Shown here: one piece after another, positions 10,253 to 17,704 of the stretch
Position numbering within the stretch: position 1 is the first letter of the stretch
Layout of the letters: every line of letters starts with the position of its first letter
Source of the DNA: Aliikangiella marina
GTDB lineage: Bacteria; Pseudomonadota; Gammaproteobacteria; Enterobacterales; Kangiellaceae
Assembly: GCF_007004765.1 (NCBI RefSeq)
Contig: NZ_VIKR01000001.1
Location: 806,001 to 870,000, forward strand
Direction: 5' to 3'
Length of the DNA: 64,000 nucleotides
Made by a program: the position numbers and the translations under genes
The notes under the pieces: generated by a model
What the model saw: the letters and a program-made list of their open reading frames with translations, nothing else
Database searches by the model: none
Told to the model about the DNA's origin: nothing

Positions 10253-11809
10253 GTGAGGTTTAATTCCAGACAGTCAGCAACTTTGCGAAGCCAACTTATT
10301 AGTTACTTCGTGGTGAGTGTGGTATTTGTGACCGTCTCCGCATCGATAGTTACCGCTTGGCAAACCAGTGAACAAATTAAATCATCAACTATTGCACTGG
10401 CGAAACAGTTGACTGAAAACCTTGCTGATCAAGCTGTGCTCGCGCTTTTGACGGGAAGTGAAGCGAATGCGGAAGAGGCTACACTCAATGCACTTGCGTT
10501 CAATTCGGTGGACAGTGTGACTTTTGTTACTGAAAGCGGCGGCTTGCTTGCAACCTCTGCTCAGATGGGGCGAATTCAATCGATAGTTCAAAGTCTGGTC
10601 GCGCCAACCTCTGTGCAACTTGCAATTGAAAGTGAGTCTTATTGGTTTTTTAGCGCGCCAGTCTATTTTATTGATGATGAGTTTGATTCAGATACGGTAG
10701 AGCCGGATCAGGAGCAGCTAGAGCGACAATTTCTTGGTTTTGTTCTCGTTGAATATAATAAAAATGAATTGGCGCAGATTCAACAATCGATTTTTGTGAA
10801 TAATATTTTAATTGGCGGCATCGCAGGCTTGCTCTCGGCTTTTCTAATGCGGTTTATTATCAATCGGCTCACCAAGCCTTTAACGCTGTTATCGGAAACG
10901 ATGAAATCTGCACGGGATTCTGGTATGCATAATCAAGCGAAAGTTTTTGGTGCCCTTGAAGTAAAGAGAATGGCTCAAGTCTACAATGAGTTAATGCTCA
11001 AGCTTAAGGCTCAGAACCTTGAGCTAAAAAGTTATCAAAATACCTTAGAGTCGGAGGTTGAAGTACGCACCCAAGAACTTAAAATTGCTCGGGATACGGC
11101 GTTGACCGCGAACCGTCTTAAATCTGAATTTTTGGCCAACATGTCCCATGAGTTAAGAACGCCCATTCAATCGATTATTGGCTATACGGACCTAGTCAGA
11201 GAAGAGCTTGAACTCGAGTGTATGGATGATTTAGCAAGTGACTTGTCAAAATCGATGCGCAGTGCTGCGAGCTTGTTGGAGTTAATTAACAATATTTTGG
11301 ATATGTCTAAAATTGAATCGGGCAAGATGGATCTTTATGTTCAAGAAGTCGATATGTATCGACTTGTCGATGAAACAATGGAAACTATCTTACCGATGGC
11401 TAAAGGCAACAAAAACACTATTATTGTTGAGAAGGATCAACTCGCGGATAGATTATTTGTAGATGGTTTAAAGATAAAGCAAATCTTTCTTAATTTATTA
11501 AGTAATGCGAGCAAGTTTACTAAAAATGGAGAGATAGTTTTTAGTTTAAGAAGTGACGGTAAACGGTTTGAGTTTTCGGTTTCCGATACGGGAGTTGGTA
11601 TTCCACAATCACAGTTGGCCTACATATTTGAGCCGTTTACTCAAGTGGATGGCAGCCAAACTCGAAAATATGAAGGAACCGGGCTAGGTATGGCGATAAC
11701 TAAAAGCTTTTGTGAACTGATGGGCGGCGAAGTGAACGTCGTCAGCCAGGTTGGTGTGGGATCTAAGTTTGAAGTCTCCATTCCACTCGATGTTAAAGAG
11801 GTAAATTGA
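10253..11809 (+). CDS. Transmembrane sensor histidine kinase (HAMP-HisKA-HATPase)
   Basis: 518 aa inner-membrane kinase. TM1 is at about residues 17-38 and TM2 at about 184-204, flanking a periplasmic sensor of about 145 residues. HAMP follows (NRLTKPLTLLSETMKSA), then a coiled coil, the H-box FLANMSHELRTPIQSIIGY, N-box NLLSNASKF, G1 DTGVGIP, F-box FEPFTQVDGS and G2 GTGLGMAITKSF. All catalytic motifs look intact. There is no receiver domain and no adjacent response regulator, so its partner is elsewhere. The start is GTG. Close spacing after the binding-protein gene suggests one operon. Confidence 0.93.
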   Translation: MRFNSRQSATLRSQLISYFVVSVVFVTVSASIVTAWQTSEQIKSSTIALAKQLTENLADQAVLALLTGSEANAEEATLNALAFNSVDSVTFVTESGGLLATSAQMGRIQSIVQSLVAPTSVQLAIESESYWFFSAPVYFIDDEFDSDTVEPDQEQLERQFLGFVLVEYNKNELAQIQQSIFVNNILIGGIAGLLSAFLMRFIINRLTKPLTLLSETMKSARDSGMHNQAKVFGALEVKRMAQVYNELMLKLKAQNLELKSYQNTLESEVEVRTQELKIARDTALTANRLKSEFLANMSHELRTPIQSIIGYTDLVREELELECMDDLASDLSKSMRSAASLLELINNILDMSKIESGKMDLYVQEVDMYRLVDETMETILPMAKGNKNTIIVEKDQLADRLFVDGLKIKQIFLNLLSNASKFTKNGEIVFSLRSDGKRFEFSVSDTGVGIPQSQLAYIFEPFTQVDGSQTRKYEGTGLGMAITKSFCELMGGEVNVVSQVGVGSKFEVSIPLDVKEVN

Positions 11810-11895
11810 AGTCTGCTTGCAAAGCCGGCAAGGTTTACTAGAGTTATAAATTAGTATTATTAATTATTTCAATTAATTCGCGCATGGTGATTTGA

Positions 11896-14019
11896 ATGTT
11901 TTCTGTGAGAGCTCTGTGTCAGACAAGCTTTTTGGTTTTTCTACTATCTAGCGTTACAACTATCGCAGCAGATAGTGAAGATACTGATATCGAAGAAAAT
12001 TTAGAGGATTTTTATGGTGACGAGGACTTTGTTAGTATCGCGACCGGCACTAAAAAGTCGATTAAAAAAGCACCAGCAGTCGCATCAGTAATCACCGCTT
12101 CGGATATTCGGGCAATCGGCGCAAGAAATTTGGGAGAAGTGCTTGAGACTATACCGGGTGTTCATGTTTCGAGGAGCGGGCAGCAACTTACTCCCGAGTT
12201 TTGGTTTCGCGGGATTACTTCAACGTTCAACCCTCAAGCGCTTTTGATGATTGATGGTGTTTCTCAAAAAAGTGTTGTCAGGGGCGATAATCATACGGTT
12301 TGGGGAGAGTTTCCCGTTCATGCAATTGAGCGGATCGAAGTAATACGCGGTCCAGGGTCGGCGCTATACGGGGCTGATGCTTTCTCCGGCGTAATAAACG
12401 TAATTACCAAACGCGATCTGGACCAATTTAATAACGAAATAGGCGGTATGCTCGGGAGCTTTGATACCTATAATCTATGGGCGAACTGGGGAGCAAAAAT
12501 TAGCGATTGGCGTTTAGTCACTAACTTTGAGTATTTAGAAAGTGAAGGCTACGATGGCTTCGTTGAAGCGGATGCTCAGACCATTGTAGACTCGGTTGCG
12601 GCTGGATTTAATGTGCCACCAGCATCTCTAGCTCCCGGTTATTTTTCAACGGGTTTTGAAAGCACCGATCTATGGGTTTCGCTGTCAAACGACCTAGTAT
12701 CGTTGGGTTTCGGTCTGCAACATCGAAGCAATGTTGGTACCGGTCAAGGAGCGACTGAAGTACTCGACCCTCGTGGAAAACTTGGCAGTGAAAAAAGAAC
12801 GGTAAAAGTGTCGCTTAATGAAATAAACATAGCCGATGATCTTTACTTTAAGGCACACGCAAGTTCCTATGTATCGACACAGGAGATTGAAGCGAATTTA
12901 TTGCTCTTTCCACCTGGTGCTTTTTTAGGTGCGTTTCCAGACGGCTTTATCGGTAACCCACAATGGGAAGAGGAGACAACGCAAGTCGAACTCAGTGTTC
13001 GATACGATGGTTTCGAATCTAGCGAATTAATGTTTGGCACTGGCTACTCTCGTCAAAATTTATTTGAAGTCACTGAACAAAAAAACTTTAATCCAGACTT
13101 ATCACCCCGTCCTGGTGGAATTGAAGACGTGTCTGATACACCCGAAATATTTATCCCAGAAGCCTATCGTGAAAATCGTTATGCTTATATACAGCTTATC
13201 AGCTTACTGTCGCCGGGCTGGGAATTAACCGCGGGGGCGCGCTATGATGACTATTCCGATTTTGGCTCCACATTTAACCCCAGACTCGCTTTAGTTTGGT
13301 CGACGAGTTTAAAGCTTACTTCAAAACTGCTTTATGGAAAGGCATTCAGAGCTCCTGCATTCGCAGAAACGACAGTCGTTAACAACCCGATCTCTCTGGG
13401 TAATCCAGAACTTGAGCCAGAAACGATTGAAACGCTTGAACTCGCATTTAATTATAACTTTTCTGAACAAGCTGACTTTGACTTCAACTTCTTTGTCTAT
13501 GAAATCAGCGATTTTATAACTTTCGTGCCCGACTTAAATGGTATTACGGCGACAGCTCAAAATTTGGGTGAAAGAAGCGGAACCGGGTTTGAAGCGTCAC
13601 TGGCTTATAAGTTTGAAAATGGATTTAAACTTACCGCGAATTCAGCCTTTGTTGACGCTAAAGACGATTTAGTGAATGACGATGTGGGAGAGTATCCATC
13701 CATTCAATTTTATGTTCAAGGTGATTGGCCGATCAATGACGCTTGGGTAATGTCGAGCCAGCTTTCGGTCATCGGCGAGCGCGAGCGAGTACCTGGAGAT
13801 ACTCGAGAAAAGTTGGACGGTTATACCACACTAAATATAGCTGCTACTTATCGATTTGCCGATGGAAAAACTTCGCTTAAGTTAGCGCTTAAAAATGTTT
13901 TGGATGACGATGTGCGAGAGCCTAGCTCGAATACCACTACTTTCGGACAAATTAATCTCCCGGGCGATTTGCCACAAGCGGGGAGTAGTGCCTATTTGTC
14001 GATGAGTACTACCTTTTAG
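11896..14019 (+). CDS. TonB-dependent outer-membrane receptor
   Basis: 707 aa. A signal peptide (residues 1 to about 25) precedes an acidic stretch with a TonB-box-like segment EDFVSIATG. The plug domain follows (AVASVITASDIRAIGARNLGEVLETIPGVHV-type signature; IEVIRGPGSALYGADAFSGVINVITK), then a 22-strand barrel ending in an aromatic residue (YLSMSTTF), as required for BAM recognition. The length and NPELEPETIETLELAF motif are typical of the family. The substrate cannot be read from sequence. It lies 86 bp after the kinase gene and may be controlled by it. Confidence 0.93.
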   Translation: MFSVRALCQTSFLVFLLSSVTTIAADSEDTDIEENLEDFYGDEDFVSIATGTKKSIKKAPAVASVITASDIRAIGARNLGEVLETIPGVHVSRSGQQLTPEFWFRGITSTFNPQALLMIDGVSQKSVVRGDNHTVWGEFPVHAIERIEVIRGPGSALYGADAFSGVINVITKRDLDQFNNEIGGMLGSFDTYNLWANWGAKISDWRLVTNFEYLESEGYDGFVEADAQTIVDSVAAGFNVPPASLAPGYFSTGFESTDLWVSLSNDLVSLGFGLQHRSNVGTGQGATEVLDPRGKLGSEKRTVKVSLNEINIADDLYFKAHASSYVSTQEIEANLLLFPPGAFLGAFPDGFIGNPQWEEETTQVELSVRYDGFESSELMFGTGYSRQNLFEVTEQKNFNPDLSPRPGGIEDVSDTPEIFIPEAYRENRYAYIQLISLLSPGWELTAGARYDDYSDFGSTFNPRLALVWSTSLKLTSKLLYGKAFRAPAFAETTVVNNPISLGNPELEPETIETLELAFNYNFSEQADFDFNFFVYEISDFITFVPDLNGITATAQNLGERSGTGFEASLAYKFENGFKLTANSAFVDAKDDLVNDDVGEYPSIQFYVQGDWPINDAWVMSSQLSVIGERERVPGDTREKLDGYTTLNIAATYRFADGKTSLKLALKNVLDDDVREPSSNTTTFGQINLPGDLPQAGSSAYLSMSTTF

Positions 14020-14095
14020 CGGGTTAACTTTTAAAGGGGGAAATTTTTGAACGTTAGCTTTTTGAGGGTTAGCTTTTAGCCTGTCAACTTTGCTT
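14006..14095. repeat. Phased 15-bp degenerate tandem repeat at the end of the TonB receptor gene
   Basis: Six consecutive 15-bp blocks: GTACTACCTTTTAGC (14006, includes the receptor stop), GGGTTAACTTTTAAA, GGGGGAAATTTTTGA, ACGTTAGCTTTTTGA, GGGTTAGCTTTTAGC, CTGTCAACTTTGCTT. Similarity centres on GTTARCTTTT plus a stop-like triplet. Confidence 0.6.
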
Positions 14096-14887
14096 ATTCC
14101 AGGCTCTTTTGCTCGGGCCTGTATACCCAATATCGCTGCATTTTGTGGGCAAAAAGGCGCCTGGTGGTTTTTGAAGTGTATCTAAATAGCACGGCGGCAT
14201 TCCGGCATAGACGAGAGTCGTGACAAATAAATTCATTTCAACTTCATTAAATCCAAGATCTAAACATACAGCAGAATACAAGGCTGCGATGTTCATTCTG
14301 ATATTTTTCTTTTGCTTGAGATAGGCTTCGATTTTAAATGCAAGCTTGAAATTTGCACCGACGGGGTGTTGCTGTTCATTCAGAAAATTCACGAAATGGG
14401 GGACTCTTTCATCAATGGATGTAATTGGTCTTCCATAACCATAGATAGTCTGTTTTTTGTTAAGCTTTTCGTCGATTAAATCTTGGTAATCTGCCCCGTT
14501 GTCTACCTTGTCGCCGATAGCTTTTAGCATTTTTAAACAAGTAACGAGTGGTCTCGCAACAAATAGCTCTGCGTCGCAGGTACTAATCCCCCCAACCATC
14601 GCTAAAATTGGCGTTGTTCGTGCTGCGGCAGCGATAGCTGCAACTCTATTTGGCCAGATTCGGATGTCGGCATAACTGGTACTCGACCAAATGTAGTTGA
14701 GTACTTTAATTTCATTACTTGAAAACTGTCGTCCAGTAATGCCAAATAAATTGAGCTCAAACCAAGTTTTGTTTTTGATAAACTCGTGTAGGTTTTTACC
14801 ACGAAAAATTGAACCACGACTTAATTCAGCGATACCGGCATGCGTCGGGTAAGACTGTCGATAAGCGGATAATTGTTGTTCAGTCAT
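14084..14887 (-). CDS. Citrate-synthase-fold protein B (short, citryl-CoA-lyase-like)
   Basis: 267 aa, the length of short citrate-synthase/citryl-CoA-lyase proteins. Family-like stretches are IRIWPNRVAAIAAAAR, GYGRPITSIDERVPHF (aligning with GFGHRVYK..DPR of citrate synthase) and KNIRMNIAALYSAV (aligning with NVDFYSG). In that alignment the second catalytic His is Arg and the catalytic Asp is Ala. I chose ATG 14887 rather than the upstream TTG 14902 because GAAGGG then sits 7 nt before it. It overlaps the stop of the upstream gene as ATGACTGA, a translational-coupling arrangement. Function unknown; possibly a heteromer with its neighbour. Confidence 0.75.
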   Translation of the reverse strand: MTEQQLSAYRQSYPTHAGIAELSRGSIFRGKNLHEFIKNKTWFELNLFGITGRQFSSNEIKVLNYIWSSTSYADIRIWPNRVAAIAAAARTTPILAMVGGISTCDAELFVARPLVTCLKMLKAIGDKVDNGADYQDLIDEKLNKKQTIYGYGRPITSIDERVPHFVNFLNEQQHPVGANFKLAFKIEAYLKQKKNIRMNIAALYSAVCLDLGFNEVEMNLFVTTLVYAGMPPCYLDTLQKPPGAFLPTKCSDIGYTGPSKRAWNKQS

Positions 14888-15710
14888 TAACGTACCCTTC
14901 AATCAAAGCGTCAACATCAGGCAACTCGAGTGGTTCAGACTCACCTTCGTATTTAACCGTATCAGCGAAAAACGGAAACTTTTGCCAGCCGAGATTTTTT
15001 TGTTCCATTGCGTGAGCCGCGGCACCGGGCAAACGTAAAATAAGAAAAAGATATTGAGCTTGTTCTCCAGAGAGAGCCAAGTCTCGAAATACGGCTGCAA
15101 TTACGGTAGATAGAGCAATTGGTTGACCAAAATACTGTTCGATTTGTAGACGGTTTTGCACCAGCCATTTTAAACAAGAACCGTCTGAATAAGCCGCGAG
15201 TCTCACGAGACATTGACTAACAAATTTAGATGGCTGAGTTGAATATTCGTCAAACCCCGGTAGGTGGTCTAAATCAGGCCAAATATCCGAGTCTTTGCTG
15301 GAATTTTCGACGCGCTCGCAAAATGGTTTCAATTCTAATTTGTCGAAATAGCTCATGCAGTAGGCTATTTCTTTTGCGCCAAGGTATTGTCCAGATCCAC
15401 CGGCAAGTGCAGCGACTAATACCGATGCTTCTGGAGCATTTCCTACACCGGCGTTCATCGCGGCTTGAACGCTTAAGTCTCGTATTCCTGGATTAGCCAG
15501 TAAAACCGCGAGCTTTTCCAACAATCGCGACTGGCTTTCACTAGGGCGATTACCGGATATGAGCAAATACAAATAGTCAAACCAAGAGGCGTTGGGGATT
15601 AACTCGTTGGCGACATCGTACCCATGACAAAAGCAAGCGTCAGGTTGAAACTCATTATGTGATGACTCTTCGTACCAAATCGCTGATTCGATGGTGTGTT
15701 TGTTACTCAT
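14880..15710 (-). CDS. Citrate-synthase-fold protein A (short, citryl-CoA-lyase-like)
   Basis: 276 aa. ASWFDYLYLLISGNRPSES resembles the FEEVVYLLLNGELPT region of citrate synthase, and APEASVLVAALAGGSGQYLGAKEI resembles the helix around the first catalytic His (GPLHGGANEA), but the His position appears to be Tyr. So this protein also lacks a classic catalytic residue. It begins 2 nt after the stop of the TPP-enzyme gene and overlaps the next gene by 8 bp, so the three are one operon. Family assignment is by eye and moderately sure; the reaction is unknown. Confidence 0.7.
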   Translation of the reverse strand: MSNKHTIESAIWYEESSHNEFQPDACFCHGYDVANELIPNASWFDYLYLLISGNRPSESQSRLLEKLAVLLANPGIRDLSVQAAMNAGVGNAPEASVLVAALAGGSGQYLGAKEIAYCMSYFDKLELKPFCERVENSSKDSDIWPDLDHLPGFDEYSTQPSKFVSQCLVRLAAYSDGSCLKWLVQNRLQIEQYFGQPIALSTVIAAVFRDLALSGEQAQYLFLILRLPGAAAHAMEQKNLGWQKFPFFADTVKYEGESEPLELPDVDALIEGYVND

Positions 15711-15712
15711 TG

Positions 15713-17554
15713 TTAGCCACCCGGTGTTGCTGAGCCTTCGTTGGCGAGGCCTTTGACACGTTGACCCATCGGTGGCGTTTCATTGGGGTCGATAATTAAA
15801 TTGATCATGGTTGGCGCTGATTTATTGCCAAGTCTTATCCAATCGATTTCATCCAATTCTTGCGGGGTACGGACAGTGATCCCTTCAATCCCCATAGCTT
15901 CTGCCATTTTAGCGTAGTCAATTTGTGGCAATTCAAATCCGATTTCTTCCGCTGAGCCAAGCTTTTGGCCGTGCTTTACCATGCCTAACTCACTATCATT
16001 TAAGACGACATAAATGACAGGCAGCTGGTGTTGCAATGCGACGGTAATTTCTTGTCCAGCCATTAAATAGCTGCCGTCGCCAGTAATACACACCGAAGGT
16101 TTCTTACTGGCTAAAGTATTGCCGATAGCCGCTCCCACGGCCCAACCCATCGAACCAAAACCCATTGCAATGTGGTAATAACCTCTAGAGCTTGCCCGGT
16201 GAAAATAGTGAGTGAACCATGCCCATGCGTTTCCGGCATCTAAATGTATCCTAAAAGCGGAAGGAATTCGGCGGGCAAACTCGGTGGCGACTCGTTGCGG
16301 CTTTAAAGGGACTTCGAGCGATAAACATTTTTCCGGCTCTTGGAGTCGGATTTGATAACCATGATTTTTACTGGGTTTCGCGTGCTCTAAATAATTTTGT
16401 TTTACGGGATCGACCGCCGCCCAACTTCGGCCCCATTTCATACCTAAGCGTATATTTTTGTTTAGCTGTTCGAAAATGGATTTTATATCACCGCAGACGT
16501 GGAGTCTTGCCATTGGGGAACGTGAAAAATGTTCAAGTGTCGAATCGATATGCACCAGCCTGTCACTGAGCAAAGAAGCGTGCCATCCGCCGGTACCTAA
16601 TTCAGTCATTGGTGTACCCACGGCTAAAATTAAATCGATTGTTTCATCATTCATCGTTTCTTGCGCGCTTTCATGACCAGCAAAGCCATAAACTCCGCGG
16701 TAGAGAGGGTGGAATCCATTTACCCAACGTTTGCCAGCAGGTCCAGTCATGATTGGGGCGCGAGTCAGTTCTGCAAACTCGATAATTTGCTCGCTCGCCG
16801 CGCCGCAGCCCTTGCCAATGAATAAAGCTACACGCCATGAATTGGAAAGCATATCAGTGAGCTGTTCAACCGCACTGTTATCGGTCAGTGTCATTACTTG
16901 ATTCAGTCGTTCGACTTTGACTTTTTCTTTAACCACGGCGGGTTGTCTTAAAATATCTGACGGAATGCTAATGTGAGCAGGGCCTGCCGGCGTTCGGTTG
17001 GCGGTCATGATTGCGCCAACTAACTTAGTATCAAGTTGTTCTGAATGCGACACGAGCGTATTGTAGCGAGTGCACTGCCGAAAAATCGCGACAGTATCTA
17101 TTGCTGTGCAAGAAGACTCTTGTAACGCATTGCGACCAAATTTCGGCAGCGGCGTTTGTGCAGTTATGACTAACATCGGCACGCTGTCGGCGTAAGCCGA
17201 TGCAACGCCAGTTAACAAGTTGGTTGCGCCGGGCCCCGTTGTTGCACAGACAACGCCTAATTTTCCGGTTTCTCTTGCGTAGCCTTCGGCCATGAATGCA
17301 GCGCCACATTCATGACGGGCAACCACCAGTTTTGGGCCGCCGCTTTGTTCATTTCGAGCAAGCGCATTAAATAGCGGTTCAATTGCACCACCTGGAACGC
17401 CGAAGACATATTCAATACCTAAAGCTTTCAAGTATTCGATTATTAAGTCGGCATTGTCTTTTGTTGATTGAGTGTAAACTGTTAATGGGGCTTGTTCGCG
17501 TTCGGGTTCTTGTCGTTCTTGTTTCGCGTCGTTGGCTAGATGCGCTAATTTCAT
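15713..17554 (-). CDS. Thiamine-diphosphate enzyme, acetolactate-synthase-like
   Basis: 613 aa with the three-domain TPP-enzyme layout. The N-terminal Pyr domain has VFGVPGGAIEPLFNAL and the cofactor-activating Glu in RHECGAAFMAEGYAR; a central NAD-like domain follows; the C-terminal PP domain has the GDG..N cofactor motif (ITGDGSYLMAGQEITV to VVLNDSELGMV). It resembles IlvB/acetolactate synthase, but no IlvN-type regulatory subunit is adjacent. About 45 N-terminal residues precede the first domain. Start is ATG 17554, with AGAGG a few nt upstream; a longer frame to 17677 lacks a ribosome site. The coupled citrate-synthase-like pair suggests a non-standard carboligation pathway. Confidence 0.85.
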   Translation of the reverse strand: MKLAHLANDAKQERQEPEREQAPLTVYTQSTKDNADLIIEYLKALGIEYVFGVPGGAIEPLFNALARNEQSGGPKLVVARHECGAAFMAEGYARETGKLGVVCATTGPGATNLLTGVASAYADSVPMLVITAQTPLPKFGRNALQESSCTAIDTVAIFRQCTRYNTLVSHSEQLDTKLVGAIMTANRTPAGPAHISIPSDILRQPAVVKEKVKVERLNQVMTLTDNSAVEQLTDMLSNSWRVALFIGKGCGAASEQIIEFAELTRAPIMTGPAGKRWVNGFHPLYRGVYGFAGHESAQETMNDETIDLILAVGTPMTELGTGGWHASLLSDRLVHIDSTLEHFSRSPMARLHVCGDIKSIFEQLNKNIRLGMKWGRSWAAVDPVKQNYLEHAKPSKNHGYQIRLQEPEKCLSLEVPLKPQRVATEFARRIPSAFRIHLDAGNAWAWFTHYFHRASSRGYYHIAMGFGSMGWAVGAAIGNTLASKKPSVCITGDGSYLMAGQEITVALQHQLPVIYVVLNDSELGMVKHGQKLGSAEEIGFELPQIDYAKMAEAMGIEGITVRTPQELDEIDWIRLGNKSAPTMINLIIDPNETPPMGQRVKGLANEGSATPGG

Positions 17555-17704
17555 ACCATACCTCTTAGTTAAACTCACTGGTAATCTCAAGCTCAAAACA
17601 GTATAGACTATAAATCTCAGTTGCACTGATTGAGTAAAAAATAAACAGAGGGTATAGAGTTTTGAGATAAATCTCAATTAAAAAGGTAATATTACTTACA
17701 TTTT

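Noticed and set aside
13882-14130. 82-codon minus-strand frame over the end of the TonB receptor
   Set aside because: It reads through the 15-bp repeat and gives a low-complexity Lys/Pro pattern; not a gene.
15713-17677. Longer start of the TPP enzyme at 17677
   Set aside because: No ribosome site there, and the added 41 residues are hydrophobic and unlike the family; ATG 17554 has AGAGG upstream.
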